Positions 54,950-62,781 of a stretch of DNA of 64,000 bases are shown piece after piece. The notes below the pieces were generated by a model that was not told where the DNA came from, did not search any database, and was given only the letters and a program-made list of their open reading frames with translations. The position numbers and the translations under genes were made by a program. How positions within the stretch are numbered: position 1 is the stretch's first letter; every line of letters starts with the position of its first letter. This stretch comes from Zeimonas sp032027205. GTDB taxonomy: Bacteria; Pseudomonadota; Gammaproteobacteria; Burkholderiales; Burkholderiaceae_E. The stretch spans positions 1,550,001 through 1,614,000 of the forward strand of contig JAVSMN010000001.1 in the NCBI GenBank assembly GCA_032027205.1. The letters run 5' to 3'.

Positions 54950-57388
54950 GTGATCGTCTATCAGGCGGACAAGAGCCAATTTCTTCACCACGCGCTGCGC
55001 GACGACATCGAAGAGATCGTTTCACGCCAGTTTCTCGATCGAATGGGCCACCGCGCCGGTCCTTCCGAGATCCAGGCCTGGAAACACTCGCTGCTCGAAA
55101 TGGCAAAGGTATTGCAGGACGAGGAGATACCGTCCGACGCCGGCGTAGCCATCGAATATCAATTGCCGCAGAGCTCCAAGCGCATCGACTTCGTGATCAC
55201 CGGCGAAGACGCGGCGGCACGTACGAAAGTGGTGATCGTCGAGCTCAAGCAATGGTCGCAGTCCCGCCGCAGCGAGAAGGACGCGGTGTTGTGGGCACGG
55301 CGTGGCGGCCGCGCGGGCGAAACCGAGGGGCTGCATCCTTCGTACCAGGCGTGGTCCTACGCCGCCTACCTGGAGGACTTCAACGAAGCGGTGCAGAAAG
55401 GCACGATGAGGTTGCAGCCTTGTGCCTACCTGCACAATCACCCGCGCAATGGCGAGATCGATCACCCGCATTATCGCGAGCACATCGAGCGCGCGCCGCT
55501 GTTTCTCGCGCGCGAACGCGCCAAGCTCCAGGCATTCATCCGCCAACATGTACGGCACGGCGACCGCAGGGGCGCGCTCTACACGATCGAGCAGGGAAAG
55601 ATCCGGCCGTCGAAGATGCTGGCCGACGCAGTGGCGGGACTGTTGCAGGGCAAGCCGGAGTTCGTCCTGATCGACGACCAGAAGGTCGTGTACGAAACCA
55701 TCCTGCAGGTAGAAGCGAGGTCGGAAAAGCGCAAGCAGGTCGTCATCGTCCAGGGCGGACCCGGGACCGGGAAATCCGTAGTCGCCATCAACCTGCTCGG
55801 GACGCTCGTTCAACGGCTGCGAAATGCGCGCTACGTGTCCAAGAACGCGGCGCCACGTGCCGTCTACGAAGCCCGGCTCACCGGCACACTCACCAGGACG
55901 CGGATCGGCAACCTCTTCAGCGGTTCGGGCGCGTTCGTCGACGACGCACCAGACACCTACGACGCGCTGATCGTTGATGAAGCGCACCGACTCAACGAGA
56001 AGAGCGGCCTGTATCGAAACCTGGGCGACAACCAGATCCGCGAACTGATCCGATCGGCGCGCTGCACCGTGTTCTTCGTCGACGACGATCAGCGGGTGAC
56101 CGTGGACGACATCGGACGCACCGAGGAACTGCGCGCCCGCGCGTGTGAATTCGACGCCGAGGTGACCGAACTCGGACTCTCGTCGCAGTTCCGCTGCAAC
56201 GGCGCCGACGGCTATCTGGCGTGGCTCGACGACAAGCTGGATATCCGCGCCACCGCGAACAACGTGCTCGACACCGCCGAGTTCGACTTTCGTGTCTTCG
56301 ACAGCCCCGCCGAGCTGCACGAGCTGATCGAGCGGAAGAATCGCGCCAACAACCGATCGCGCGTCGTCGCCGGTTACTGCTGGGCGTGGCCAAGCAAGCG
56401 CGACGCATCGGCCTGGGACATCGAGCTGCCGGCGTTCGACTACCGGCGTCGATGGAACCTGGACAAGGACGGCAGTCTTTGGATCGTGGCGCCCGGCTCC
56501 GTGGAACAGGTGGGCTGCATACACACCTGCCAGGGACTGGAGCTGGATTACGTGGGCGTGATCGTCGGTCCCGATCTCGTGTACCGCAACGGGCGCATCG
56601 TCACGGATGTGTCGAATCGGGCGTCATCGGACCGGTCGATCCGAGGCCTGAAGCAAATGCTGAAGGACGATCCAGGCCCCGCCCGCGAATTGGCCGACGC
56701 GATCATCAAGAACACGTACCGCACCTTGATGACTCGCGGCATGAAGGGCTGCTACGTGTACTGCACCGATGAACCGTTGGCGGCCTATCTGCGCGGACGG
56801 CTACGGACGGCCAGCGAGGCGATCGACGTCGGAGCCAGCGAGCCGACCACGACGCCGGAGGCGGGGTCGCAAAGATCGAACGTGATCCCGCTCCGCCGAC
56901 TTTCGAGCGCCGAGCGCGCTGCGGGGATGCCCGCCGTGCCGGTGTTGGACCTTCGCTTCGCGGCCGGCGCGTTTTCCGATCCGCAGGCGGCGGAAGAAGA
57001 GGCCACCGCGTGGGTCGAATTGCCCGACACGGTGCCTCGGCAACCCGGCCTCTTCGTCGCGCAGGTGGTGGGGGAATCGATGAACCGACGCATTCCCAAC
57101 GGTGCGTGGTGCCTGTTCCGCGCCAACCCGACTGGAACGCGCGAAGGCAAGGTCGTGGTGGTGCAGCATCGCAGCATCGACGACCCGGAGACCGGTGGGC
57201 AATACACGATCAAGGTCTACGCGAGCGAGAAGCTACCCGTGAAGGACGGCGGCTGGCGGCACCGGCGAATCACGTTGCACCCGGATTCCGATCGGCCGGA
57301 ATTCGAGCCGATCGTCCTTGAAGTTGAAGATGGGGACGACGGTTTTGCGGTCGTAGCGGAGATGTTGACCGTCTTGCGGGAACGATAG
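54950..57388 (+). CDS. PD-(D/E)XK nuclease - DUF2075 helicase - S24 peptidase fusion
   Basis: It has 812 residues from a GTG. N-terminal 60-110: nuclease core with SKRIDFVIT (Asp80) and VVIVELKQW (Glu98, Lys100). Residues 240-610: SF1-type helicase of the DUF2075/Schlafen-like kind, Walker A GGPGTGKS (269-276), Walker B LIVDEAH (340-346), SSQFRCNGADGYLAWL and IHTCQGLELDYVGV, RTLMTRGMKGCYVY. Residues 680-812: S24 (LexA/UmuD-like) peptidase with Ser710 in GESMNRRIPNG and Lys755 in YTIKVY; a pre-cleavage Ala-Gly site is not obvious apart from AAGAF at 671-675. Nuclease, helicase and a self-cleaving regulatory domain in one chain, next to MazG, suggests a switchable defence or SOS system. No such system is known to me by name. 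Confidence 0.86.
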   Translation: MIVYQADKSQFLHHALRDDIEEIVSRQFLDRMGHRAGPSEIQAWKHSLLEMAKVLQDEEIPSDAGVAIEYQLPQSSKRIDFVITGEDAAARTKVVIVELKQWSQSRRSEKDAVLWARRGGRAGETEGLHPSYQAWSYAAYLEDFNEAVQKGTMRLQPCAYLHNHPRNGEIDHPHYREHIERAPLFLARERAKLQAFIRQHVRHGDRRGALYTIEQGKIRPSKMLADAVAGLLQGKPEFVLIDDQKVVYETILQVEARSEKRKQVVIVQGGPGTGKSVVAINLLGTLVQRLRNARYVSKNAAPRAVYEARLTGTLTRTRIGNLFSGSGAFVDDAPDTYDALIVDEAHRLNEKSGLYRNLGDNQIRELIRSARCTVFFVDDDQRVTVDDIGRTEELRARACEFDAEVTELGLSSQFRCNGADGYLAWLDDKLDIRATANNVLDTAEFDFRVFDSPAELHELIERKNRANNRSRVVAGYCWAWPSKRDASAWDIELPAFDYRRRWNLDKDGSLWIVAPGSVEQVGCIHTCQGLELDYVGVIVGPDLVYRNGRIVTDVSNRASSDRSIRGLKQMLKDDPGPARELADAIIKNTYRTLMTRGMKGCYVYCTDEPLAAYLRGRLRTASEAIDVGASEPTTTPEAGSQRSNVIPLRRLSSAERAAGMPAVPVLDLRFAAGAFSDPQAAEEEATAWVELPDTVPRQPGLFVAQVVGESMNRRIPNGAWCLFRANPTGTREGKVVVVQHRSIDDPETGGQYTIKVYASEKLPVKDGGWRHRRITLHPDSDRPEFEPIVLEVEDGDDGFAVVAEMLTVLRER

Positions 57389-57405
57389 CGACGGCGTGAT
57401 CTCCG

Positions 57406-58854
57406 CTACTTCCCGATACAAAACCTGCTGAAGATCACACCCAGCAGATCGTCCGCTCCGAACTCACCGGTGATCTCGTTCAGCCGCTCCTGCGCGAGCC
57501 GCAACTCCTCGGCGAACAGATCCAACTGAAGATCGCCCGCGCCGGCGCGCGCCGCCGCCGCCTCGAGATGCTCGCGCGCCGCGCGCAACGCAACCAGATG
57601 CCGCTCGCGCGCGATGAAGGTCGACTCGCCGCCCGCCTGCCATCCGGAGAGTTCGAGCAGCAGCGCGCGCAGCAACTCGATGCCGTCGCCGGTCTTCGCC
57701 GACAGCCACACCGACGCCTCGACGGTCCGGTCTCGCGTCGACGCGCCGCCCTGCACCGCACCCGCGCTGCGCGCCCGGTCCTCGCGTTCTACGCGCGCCT
57801 CGACGCCGACGAGGTCGATCTTGTTGTGCACTCGCACGATCGGCACGCGCCGCGCGAGCTTCCCTTCGAGCTCGCCTTCGATCGCGCGCGCCCCCGCCGC
57901 ATCGGTGTCGTGCGCATCGAGCAGGTGCACGACCACGTCCGCCCTGCCCGCCTCCTGCCACGTACGCGCAATGCCCAACCGCTCGACGACGTCGTCGGTG
58001 TCGCGCAGCCCTGCGGTGTCGACGATGTTCAGCGGAACGCCTTCGATCTGGATCGCCTGCGCGATTCGGTCGCGCGTCGTTCCCGGCACCTCGGTGACGA
58101 TCGCGACTTCGGCGCCGGCGAGCGCATTGAGCAGCGAGCTCTTGCCGACGTTCGGCTCGCCGAGCAGCACGACGTTCAACCCCTCGCGCAGCAGCGCGCC
58201 ACGGCGCGCCTGCACGAGCAACGCGTCGAGCGAGGAGCGCAGCGCCGCCAATCGACCCCGCGCGTCCGACGCCTCGAGGAAGTCGATCTCCTCCTCGGGA
58301 AAGTCGAGCGTCGCCTCGACCAGCGTGCGCAGCTCGATCAGCCGCTCGACGAGCGCATGCACCGCATCGGAGAACTCACCGGATAGCGAACGCGCCGCGG
58401 AACGCGCCGCCTGCTCGGTGCTCGCGTCGATCAGGTCGGCGACCGCCTCGGCCTGCGCGAGGTCGAGCTTGTCGTTCAGGAACGCGCGCTGCGTGAACTC
58501 GCCGGGCTCGGCCAGCCGCACGCCGATCGAGGCACCTGCCTCGAGCACGCGCCGCAGCAGCAGTTGCAGCACGACCGGCCCGCCGTGCCCCTGCAGCTCG
58601 AGCACGTCCTCGCCGGTATACGAATGCGGCGCCGGATAGAAGATCGCGATGCCCCGATCGAGCACCGAACCGTCGTCGGCGAAGAACGGGCCGTACGCGG
58701 CGTAGCGAGCCGAGAGCGAGCGCCGCAACACGGCGCCGACCAGGGTCTCCAGGCCGCGACCGGAGACTCGCACCACGCCGATCCCGCCGCGCCCGGGCGC
58801 GGTGGCGATCGCGGCAATGGGTTCACGCACGGTCGTGGAATCGGACGCGGACAA
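57406..58854 (-). CDS. mnmE: tRNA modification GTPase MnmE
   Basis: Partner of MnmG in U34 modification (old name trmE). It has 482 residues. Folate-binding N-domain with REPIAAIATAPGRGGIGVVR and HGGPVVLQLLLRRVLEAGA; GTPase domain with GEPNVGKSSLLNAL, TEVPGTTRD and DTAGLRDTDD; conserved end FSRFCIGK. The G-domain has a longer linker than usual (DRARSAGAVQGGASTRDRT). It converges on the nuclease-helicase gene (17-base gap). Confidence 0.97.
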   Translation of the reverse strand: MSASDSTTVREPIAAIATAPGRGGIGVVRVSGRGLETLVGAVLRRSLSARYAAYGPFFADDGSVLDRGIAIFYPAPHSYTGEDVLELQGHGGPVVLQLLLRRVLEAGASIGVRLAEPGEFTQRAFLNDKLDLAQAEAVADLIDASTEQAARSAARSLSGEFSDAVHALVERLIELRTLVEATLDFPEEEIDFLEASDARGRLAALRSSLDALLVQARRGALLREGLNVVLLGEPNVGKSSLLNALAGAEVAIVTEVPGTTRDRIAQAIQIEGVPLNIVDTAGLRDTDDVVERLGIARTWQEAGRADVVVHLLDAHDTDAAGARAIEGELEGKLARRVPIVRVHNKIDLVGVEARVEREDRARSAGAVQGGASTRDRTVEASVWLSAKTGDGIELLRALLLELSGWQAGGESTFIARERHLVALRAAREHLEAAAARAGAGDLQLDLFAEELRLAQERLNEITGEFGADDLLGVIFSRFCIGK

Positions 58855-58921
58855 GGTCTTCCGAAAAAAATCGACGGAATCGGCTCATCATTATCGTGGC
58901 TCCCCGCTCGCGGAGGCTGCG

Positions 58922-59953
58922 ATGCGTGCACTCGTCACCGGCGCCAACGGGCATCTCGGCTACAACCTCGTCCAGGCGCTGCTCGCCGCGGGACATCGCA
59001 CGCGTGCGAGCGTGAGAACGCTCGACGACCCATCGAAGACCGCCCGCCTGCGTGCGCTCGGGAACGTGGAGCTCGTCGAGGCGAAGCTCGAGCGACCGGC
59101 CCAGCTTCGCGCGGCGATGAACGGCATCGAGTGCCTGTTCCACGCAGCTGCCACCTACGTCTACGTGTCGGCCGGCCGCGAGCAGGAAATCCTCGACGAC
59201 TCGATCCGGGGTGCCGACGCCGCCGTAAACGCAGCCGCCGACGCTGGCGTGCGCAAGATCGTCTTCACGTCGTCGCTCGTCACGCTGCCGCTCACGCGTC
59301 GAGACGCACCACCGGCCGACGAGACGCAGTGGACCGACGATCTTGCCGTGCCGTACATCCGCGCGAAGACCGAAGGCGAACGCGTCGCCTGGCGCGTGGC
59401 CCGCGCACGGGGCATCGATCTCGTGGCGATCCTTCCGGGTGCGCTCACCGGACCCGGCTTCGTGCGGAACACGCCATCGCTCGACATCATCGAGATGATG
59501 ATGCGCGGCGGCCTGCGCGCCGGCGTGCCCGATTTCAACTACCCGATCGTCGACGTTCGCGACGTGACGCGGGCGCATCTGCTCGCCGCAGAACTCGATT
59601 GCGAAGGGCGCTTCGCCGTCTGCAACGACACGTTGCCCAGCTTCCGCACGATGCTCGAAACGATGCACGCGATCGATCCATCGATTCCGCTGCCGTGGAT
59701 GTCGATCCCGGACTTCGCGGTGGGCGCGCTGCCGCTGTTCGATCGGCTCAACGAGCGCACGCTTCGCACCCCCCGCACGCTCACGCGCGAGATGCTCGGC
59801 ACGTTCCGGGGCAAGGTATGGAACGCAAGCAACCGCCGCGCGCGCGAGGTGCTCGGATGGCGCCCGGAAATCTCGCTCGAGCAGACGCTGCGCGACACCA
59901 TCGACGCGATGCGCGCGCGCGACCGCTCGAAAGCCGTCGCACAGCCCGCCTGA
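58922..59953 (+). CDS. NAD-dependent epimerase/dehydratase, dihydroflavonol-reductase-like
   Basis: Extended SDR of unknown substrate. It has 343 residues with GGAGG five bases before the ATG. Motifs: ALVTGANGHLGYNLVQALL, FHAAATYVYVSAG, and Tyr/Lys of YIRAKTEGERVAW. It lies on the opposite strand between mnmE and yidC, which are usually adjacent, so it was likely inserted there. Confidence 0.88.
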   Translation: MRALVTGANGHLGYNLVQALLAAGHRTRASVRTLDDPSKTARLRALGNVELVEAKLERPAQLRAAMNGIECLFHAAATYVYVSAGREQEILDDSIRGADAAVNAAADAGVRKIVFTSSLVTLPLTRRDAPPADETQWTDDLAVPYIRAKTEGERVAWRVARARGIDLVAILPGALTGPGFVRNTPSLDIIEMMMRGGLRAGVPDFNYPIVDVRDVTRAHLLAAELDCEGRFAVCNDTLPSFRTMLETMHAIDPSIPLPWMSIPDFAVGALPLFDRLNERTLRTPRTLTREMLGTFRGKVWNASNRRAREVLGWRPEISLEQTLRDTIDAMRARDRSKAVAQPA

Positions 59954-59972
59954 TCGGCGGGCCCTTCCCTCT

Positions 59973-61706
59973 TCACTTGTGCAACACCCCCAGCTTCTTG
60001 TTGATCACCCACTGCTGCGCGATCGAATACACGTTGTTCACCAGCCAGTACAGCACCAGTCCCGCCGGGAAGAAGAAGAACATCACCGAGAACACCAGCG
60101 GCATGATCATCATCATCTTCGCCTGGATCGGGTCCGGCGGCGTGGGGTTCAGCTTCACCTGGATGAACATCGTGCCGGCCATCACCAGCGGCAGGATGAA
60201 GAAGGGATCGGGTGCGGACAGGTCGTGGATCCAGCCGATCCACGGCGCGTTGCGCATCTCCACCGACGCGAGCAGCACCCAGTACAGCGCGATGAACACC
60301 GGGATCTGAACGACGATCGGAAGGCAGCCGCCGAGCGGGTTGATCTTCTCGGTCTTGTACAGCTCCATCATCGCCTGGTTCATCTTCACGCGATCATTGC
60401 CGTAGCGCTCGCGGATGGCAGTGAGCCGCGGCGTGACCGCCTTCATCCGCGCCATCGACTTGTAGCTCGCCGCCTGCAGCGGGAAGAAGATCGTCTTGAT
60501 CAGCAGCGTGAGCAGCACGATCGCCCAGCCCCAGTTGCCGACCACCGCGTGCAGCTTCTCGAGCAGCCAGTAGATCGGCTTGGCGATGACGGTGAGCCAG
60601 CCATAGTCCACCGTGAGGTCGAGGCCCGGCGCGATCGCCTGGAGCATGTCCTGCTTCTGCGGGCCGACCAGCAACTGCGATTCGGCGCTCGTCGTCGCGT
60701 TCGGCGCGAGCGTTCCGAGCGGTTCCTTGATGCCCACGGAGTACAGGTTGTTGTCGACCTTGCGCGCGTAGTAGTCACGCTGCACGCCCTGCTGCGGAAC
60801 CCATGCGGCGACGAAATAGTGCTGGATGATGCCCACCCATCCATCGGCGGCCGCCTTCGCGTAATTCGCCTTGCCCTTCTCGATGTCGCTGAACGACACC
60901 TTCTGGAACTTGTCTTCGTTCGTGTAGACGACCGGGCCGGTATAGGTGCTGTAGAACTTCGAACCGCCGGGAGGCGCATCGCCGTCGCGCGTGAGCTGCA
61001 GGTACAGCACAGGGCTGAGCGGCGCGTCGCTCAGGTTCGTCACTTCGTCCTTCACGCGCACGACGTATTCGCCGCGCGCGAGCGTGTACGTGCGAACCAG
61101 CCGCACGCCCCCGCTCTCGGCCTCGAGCTTCAACTGCACGTCGTTGCCCGCGCCCAGCGTGCGCGGCGAGGCATCGCCGCCCACCGGCGTCATCGGCGTG
61201 CGATGCGTCGGGAAGGTCGTGCCCGCCGCGGTGTCGCCGATCAGGCCGCTCTGCGCGAGATAGATGCGCCCCGGCGCGTACTGCAGCAGGACGAGGTTCT
61301 GCGCTTCCTCACCGTTCTCCTCGCGATGCCCGAGCAGTTCCGCGCGTCGCACCTGCCCGCCCATCAGGTCGATGTCGATCGAGAGAACGTCGTTGGTGAG
61401 ACGGACCGTCTGGTCGGATGCAACGGCAGCGCCGCTCGTTGCCGGAGCGGGCGCCGCAGCGCCGGTCACGGGAGCGCCGGATGGAGCAGCAGTCGGCGGC
61501 GGAATCGCCGCGTCGGACGCGGCTCCACCTTTCGCCGCGGACGGGCCCGTGCCGGCGCGACCGCCCGGGCCTTCGTGAACGCCCTGCTCGGCTGGCGGCG
61601 ACCCGCCGAACAGCGATGCGTGTCCCTGGTGGCGCTGCCAGGAGTCCCAGAGGAACAACAGCGACATCGAGAACACGATCCAAAGGATCATTCGTTGGGT
61701 CTGCAT
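59973..61706 (-). CDS. yidC: Membrane protein insertase YidC
   Basis: Inserts and folds inner-membrane proteins with or without Sec. It has 577 residues: N-terminal helix (MILWIVFSMSLLFLWDSWQR), a long Ala/Pro-rich linker, the periplasmic beta domain (TYTGPVVYTNEDKF) and five C-terminal helices with the hydrophilic-groove Arg in QAASYKSMARMKAVTPRL, ending KLGVLHK. It follows yidD by 10 bases. Confidence 0.97.
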   Translation of the reverse strand: MQTQRMILWIVFSMSLLFLWDSWQRHQGHASLFGGSPPAEQGVHEGPGGRAGTGPSAAKGGAASDAAIPPPTAAPSGAPVTGAAAPAPATSGAAVASDQTVRLTNDVLSIDIDLMGGQVRRAELLGHREENGEEAQNLVLLQYAPGRIYLAQSGLIGDTAAGTTFPTHRTPMTPVGGDASPRTLGAGNDVQLKLEAESGGVRLVRTYTLARGEYVVRVKDEVTNLSDAPLSPVLYLQLTRDGDAPPGGSKFYSTYTGPVVYTNEDKFQKVSFSDIEKGKANYAKAAADGWVGIIQHYFVAAWVPQQGVQRDYYARKVDNNLYSVGIKEPLGTLAPNATTSAESQLLVGPQKQDMLQAIAPGLDLTVDYGWLTVIAKPIYWLLEKLHAVVGNWGWAIVLLTLLIKTIFFPLQAASYKSMARMKAVTPRLTAIRERYGNDRVKMNQAMMELYKTEKINPLGGCLPIVVQIPVFIALYWVLLASVEMRNAPWIGWIHDLSAPDPFFILPLVMAGTMFIQVKLNPTPPDPIQAKMMMIMPLVFSVMFFFFPAGLVLYWLVNNVYSIAQQWVINKKLGVLHK

Positions 61707-61716
61707 GGCTCGGGAA

Positions 61717-62043
61717 TCAGGATTCGACGGGAGGATCGTCGCGCATCGACGCGGGCCATCGGCACCGGCAGCGCGAAGACAGATGAAGCGGCACTTCGTC
61801 GATGCCACCCGCGTGAAACGGGTGGCAACGCGCCAGACGCCGCAGGGCCAGCCAGCCGCCCCGCAGGGCGCCATGGCGTTCGATCGCCTGCACCGCGTAA
61901 TCGGAGCAGGTGGGCAGAAAACGGCAGCGCGGCGTCATGAACGGACTGATCGCCGCGCGATAGAAGCCGATCGCGCCGATAAGGAGCTTCCGAACGGCGC
62001 CAGAGAGCGCGCCGAGAACTGCGCCCGAGAAGCCTACCCTCAT
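61717..62043 (-). CDS. yidD: Membrane protein insertion efficiency factor YidD
   Basis: Small peripheral membrane protein encoded with YidC. It has 108 residues. Signature FYRAAISPFMTPRCRFLPTC, SDYAVQAIERHGALRGGW and RRLARCHPFHAGGIDEVP with the conserved Cys/His. The rnpA stop overlaps its start (sequence GTGATGA), so either the GTG at 62046 or the ATG at 62043 is used. The C-terminal 20 residues are Arg/Asp-rich. Confidence 0.94.
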   Translation of the reverse strand: MRVGFSGAVLGALSGAVRKLLIGAIGFYRAAISPFMTPRCRFLPTCSDYAVQAIERHGALRGGWLALRRLARCHPFHAGGIDEVPLHLSSRCRCRWPASMRDDPPVES

Positions 62044-62486
62044 CACAGCACCCCGCGCTTGCGCAGCGTAGCGCCCGCCGCGAGAAAGAGCCGATCGAGT
62101 TCCTCGCGCGCCAGCCGCTTGCGCGCCGGCAGGCCCGCCCCCGCATCAGGCGGCACGATGGCCGCGCGCACGCGCAGCAAGCCGACCACCGAACTGCGAT
62201 CCAGGCCGGCCGCGCGCCACGCTTCACGTGCCACGCGGCGCATCGCATTTCGCTCGACCGCCCGCTTCAGGACGCGCTTGGGCGCCGTGACGATAAGCCT
62301 GCCGCGAACTGCCGTGGCGTCATCCGCGACGCAGTTCACATGCACGCCGAAATGCCGTCCGGAAGCCACTGGACGAGTGCGTAACAGCATCGGTACGATG
62401 CCCGGCGGCACGCGCTTGGAGGCGTTGCCGCGGGGCCGTTGGCGGGAGCCTTGAGGTTCGGGATTCGGGCGCGAGCCGGTCTCCAA
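62043..62486 (-). CDS. rnpA: Ribonuclease P protein component
   Basis: Protein subunit of RNase P, which trims 5' ends of tRNA precursors. The conserved core is present: RPVASGRHFGVHV, APKRVLKRAVERNAMRRVAR (RNR-like motif), EAWRAAG. I chose TTG at 62486 (147 residues), 10 bases after rpmH; no ATG gives a complete N-terminus, and longer starts would overlap rpmH. The N-terminal 30 residues are unusual in sequence. Confidence 0.85.
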   Translation of the reverse strand: METGSRPNPEPQGSRQRPRGNASKRVPPGIVPMLLRTRPVASGRHFGVHVNCVADDATAVRGRLIVTAPKRVLKRAVERNAMRRVAREAWRAAGLDRSSVVGLLRVRAAIVPPDAGAGLPARKRLAREELDRLFLAAGATLRKRGVL

Positions 62487-62496
62487 AACCGGCCGC

Positions 62497-62631
62497 TCAG
62501 ACGGCGAGGCGCTTCCTGCCTTTGGCGCGGCGCGCACGGATGACGGCTCGTCCACCGCGGGTCTTCATGCGTACGAGAAAGCCGTGCGTGCGCTTGCGGC
62601 GCACGACGGAGGGCTGGTAGGTGCGTTTCAT
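62497..62631 (-). CDS. rpmH: 50S ribosomal protein L34
   Basis: It has 44 residues, the usual length: MKRTYQPSVVRRKRTHGFLV at the start and RARRAKGRKRLAV at the end. It is first gene of the rpmH-rnpA-yidD-yidC operon and diverges from dnaA, the classical origin-proximal arrangement. A near-consensus promoter lies about 50 bases upstream. Confidence 0.97.
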   Translation of the reverse strand: MKRTYQPSVVRRKRTHGFLVRMKTRGGRAVIRARRAKGRKRLAV

Positions 62632-62678
62632 CGGCGACTGCCTCGGGGTAGAACGCTAAGCAAAGCGAAAAGCCTTTC

Positions 62679-62708
62679 ATTACAACGCATTACCGAGTCG
62701 CCTGTCAA
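62679..62708 (-). promoter_or_regulatory. Sigma-70 promoter of the rpmH operon
   Basis: On the minus strand: perfect -35 TTGACA (62708-62703), 18-base spacer, -10 TGTAAT (62684-62679; 5 of 6). The leader to rpmH would be about 40 bases. The 150-base rpmH-dnaA gap shows no DnaA boxes that I can recognise; TAAAAT at 62741-62746 might be the dnaA -10. Confidence 0.72.
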
Positions 62709-62781
62709 TTTGGCGATGGCGCCGCGACGGCGTTGCGAGGTAAAATGCCCGATTGTCCGCCCGCGCGAACCGATCGAAAAC

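Noticed and set aside
62221..62240. A gcttcacgtgccacg sequence inside rnpA that resembles parS
   Set aside because: Only the central TTCACGTG matches; the outer arms differ, so it is well below the three good sites.
62632..62781. Possible replication origin between rpmH and dnaA
   Set aside because: No TTATCCACA-like DnaA boxes or AT-rich unwinding region seen in these 150 bases; the origin is more likely beyond the right edge.
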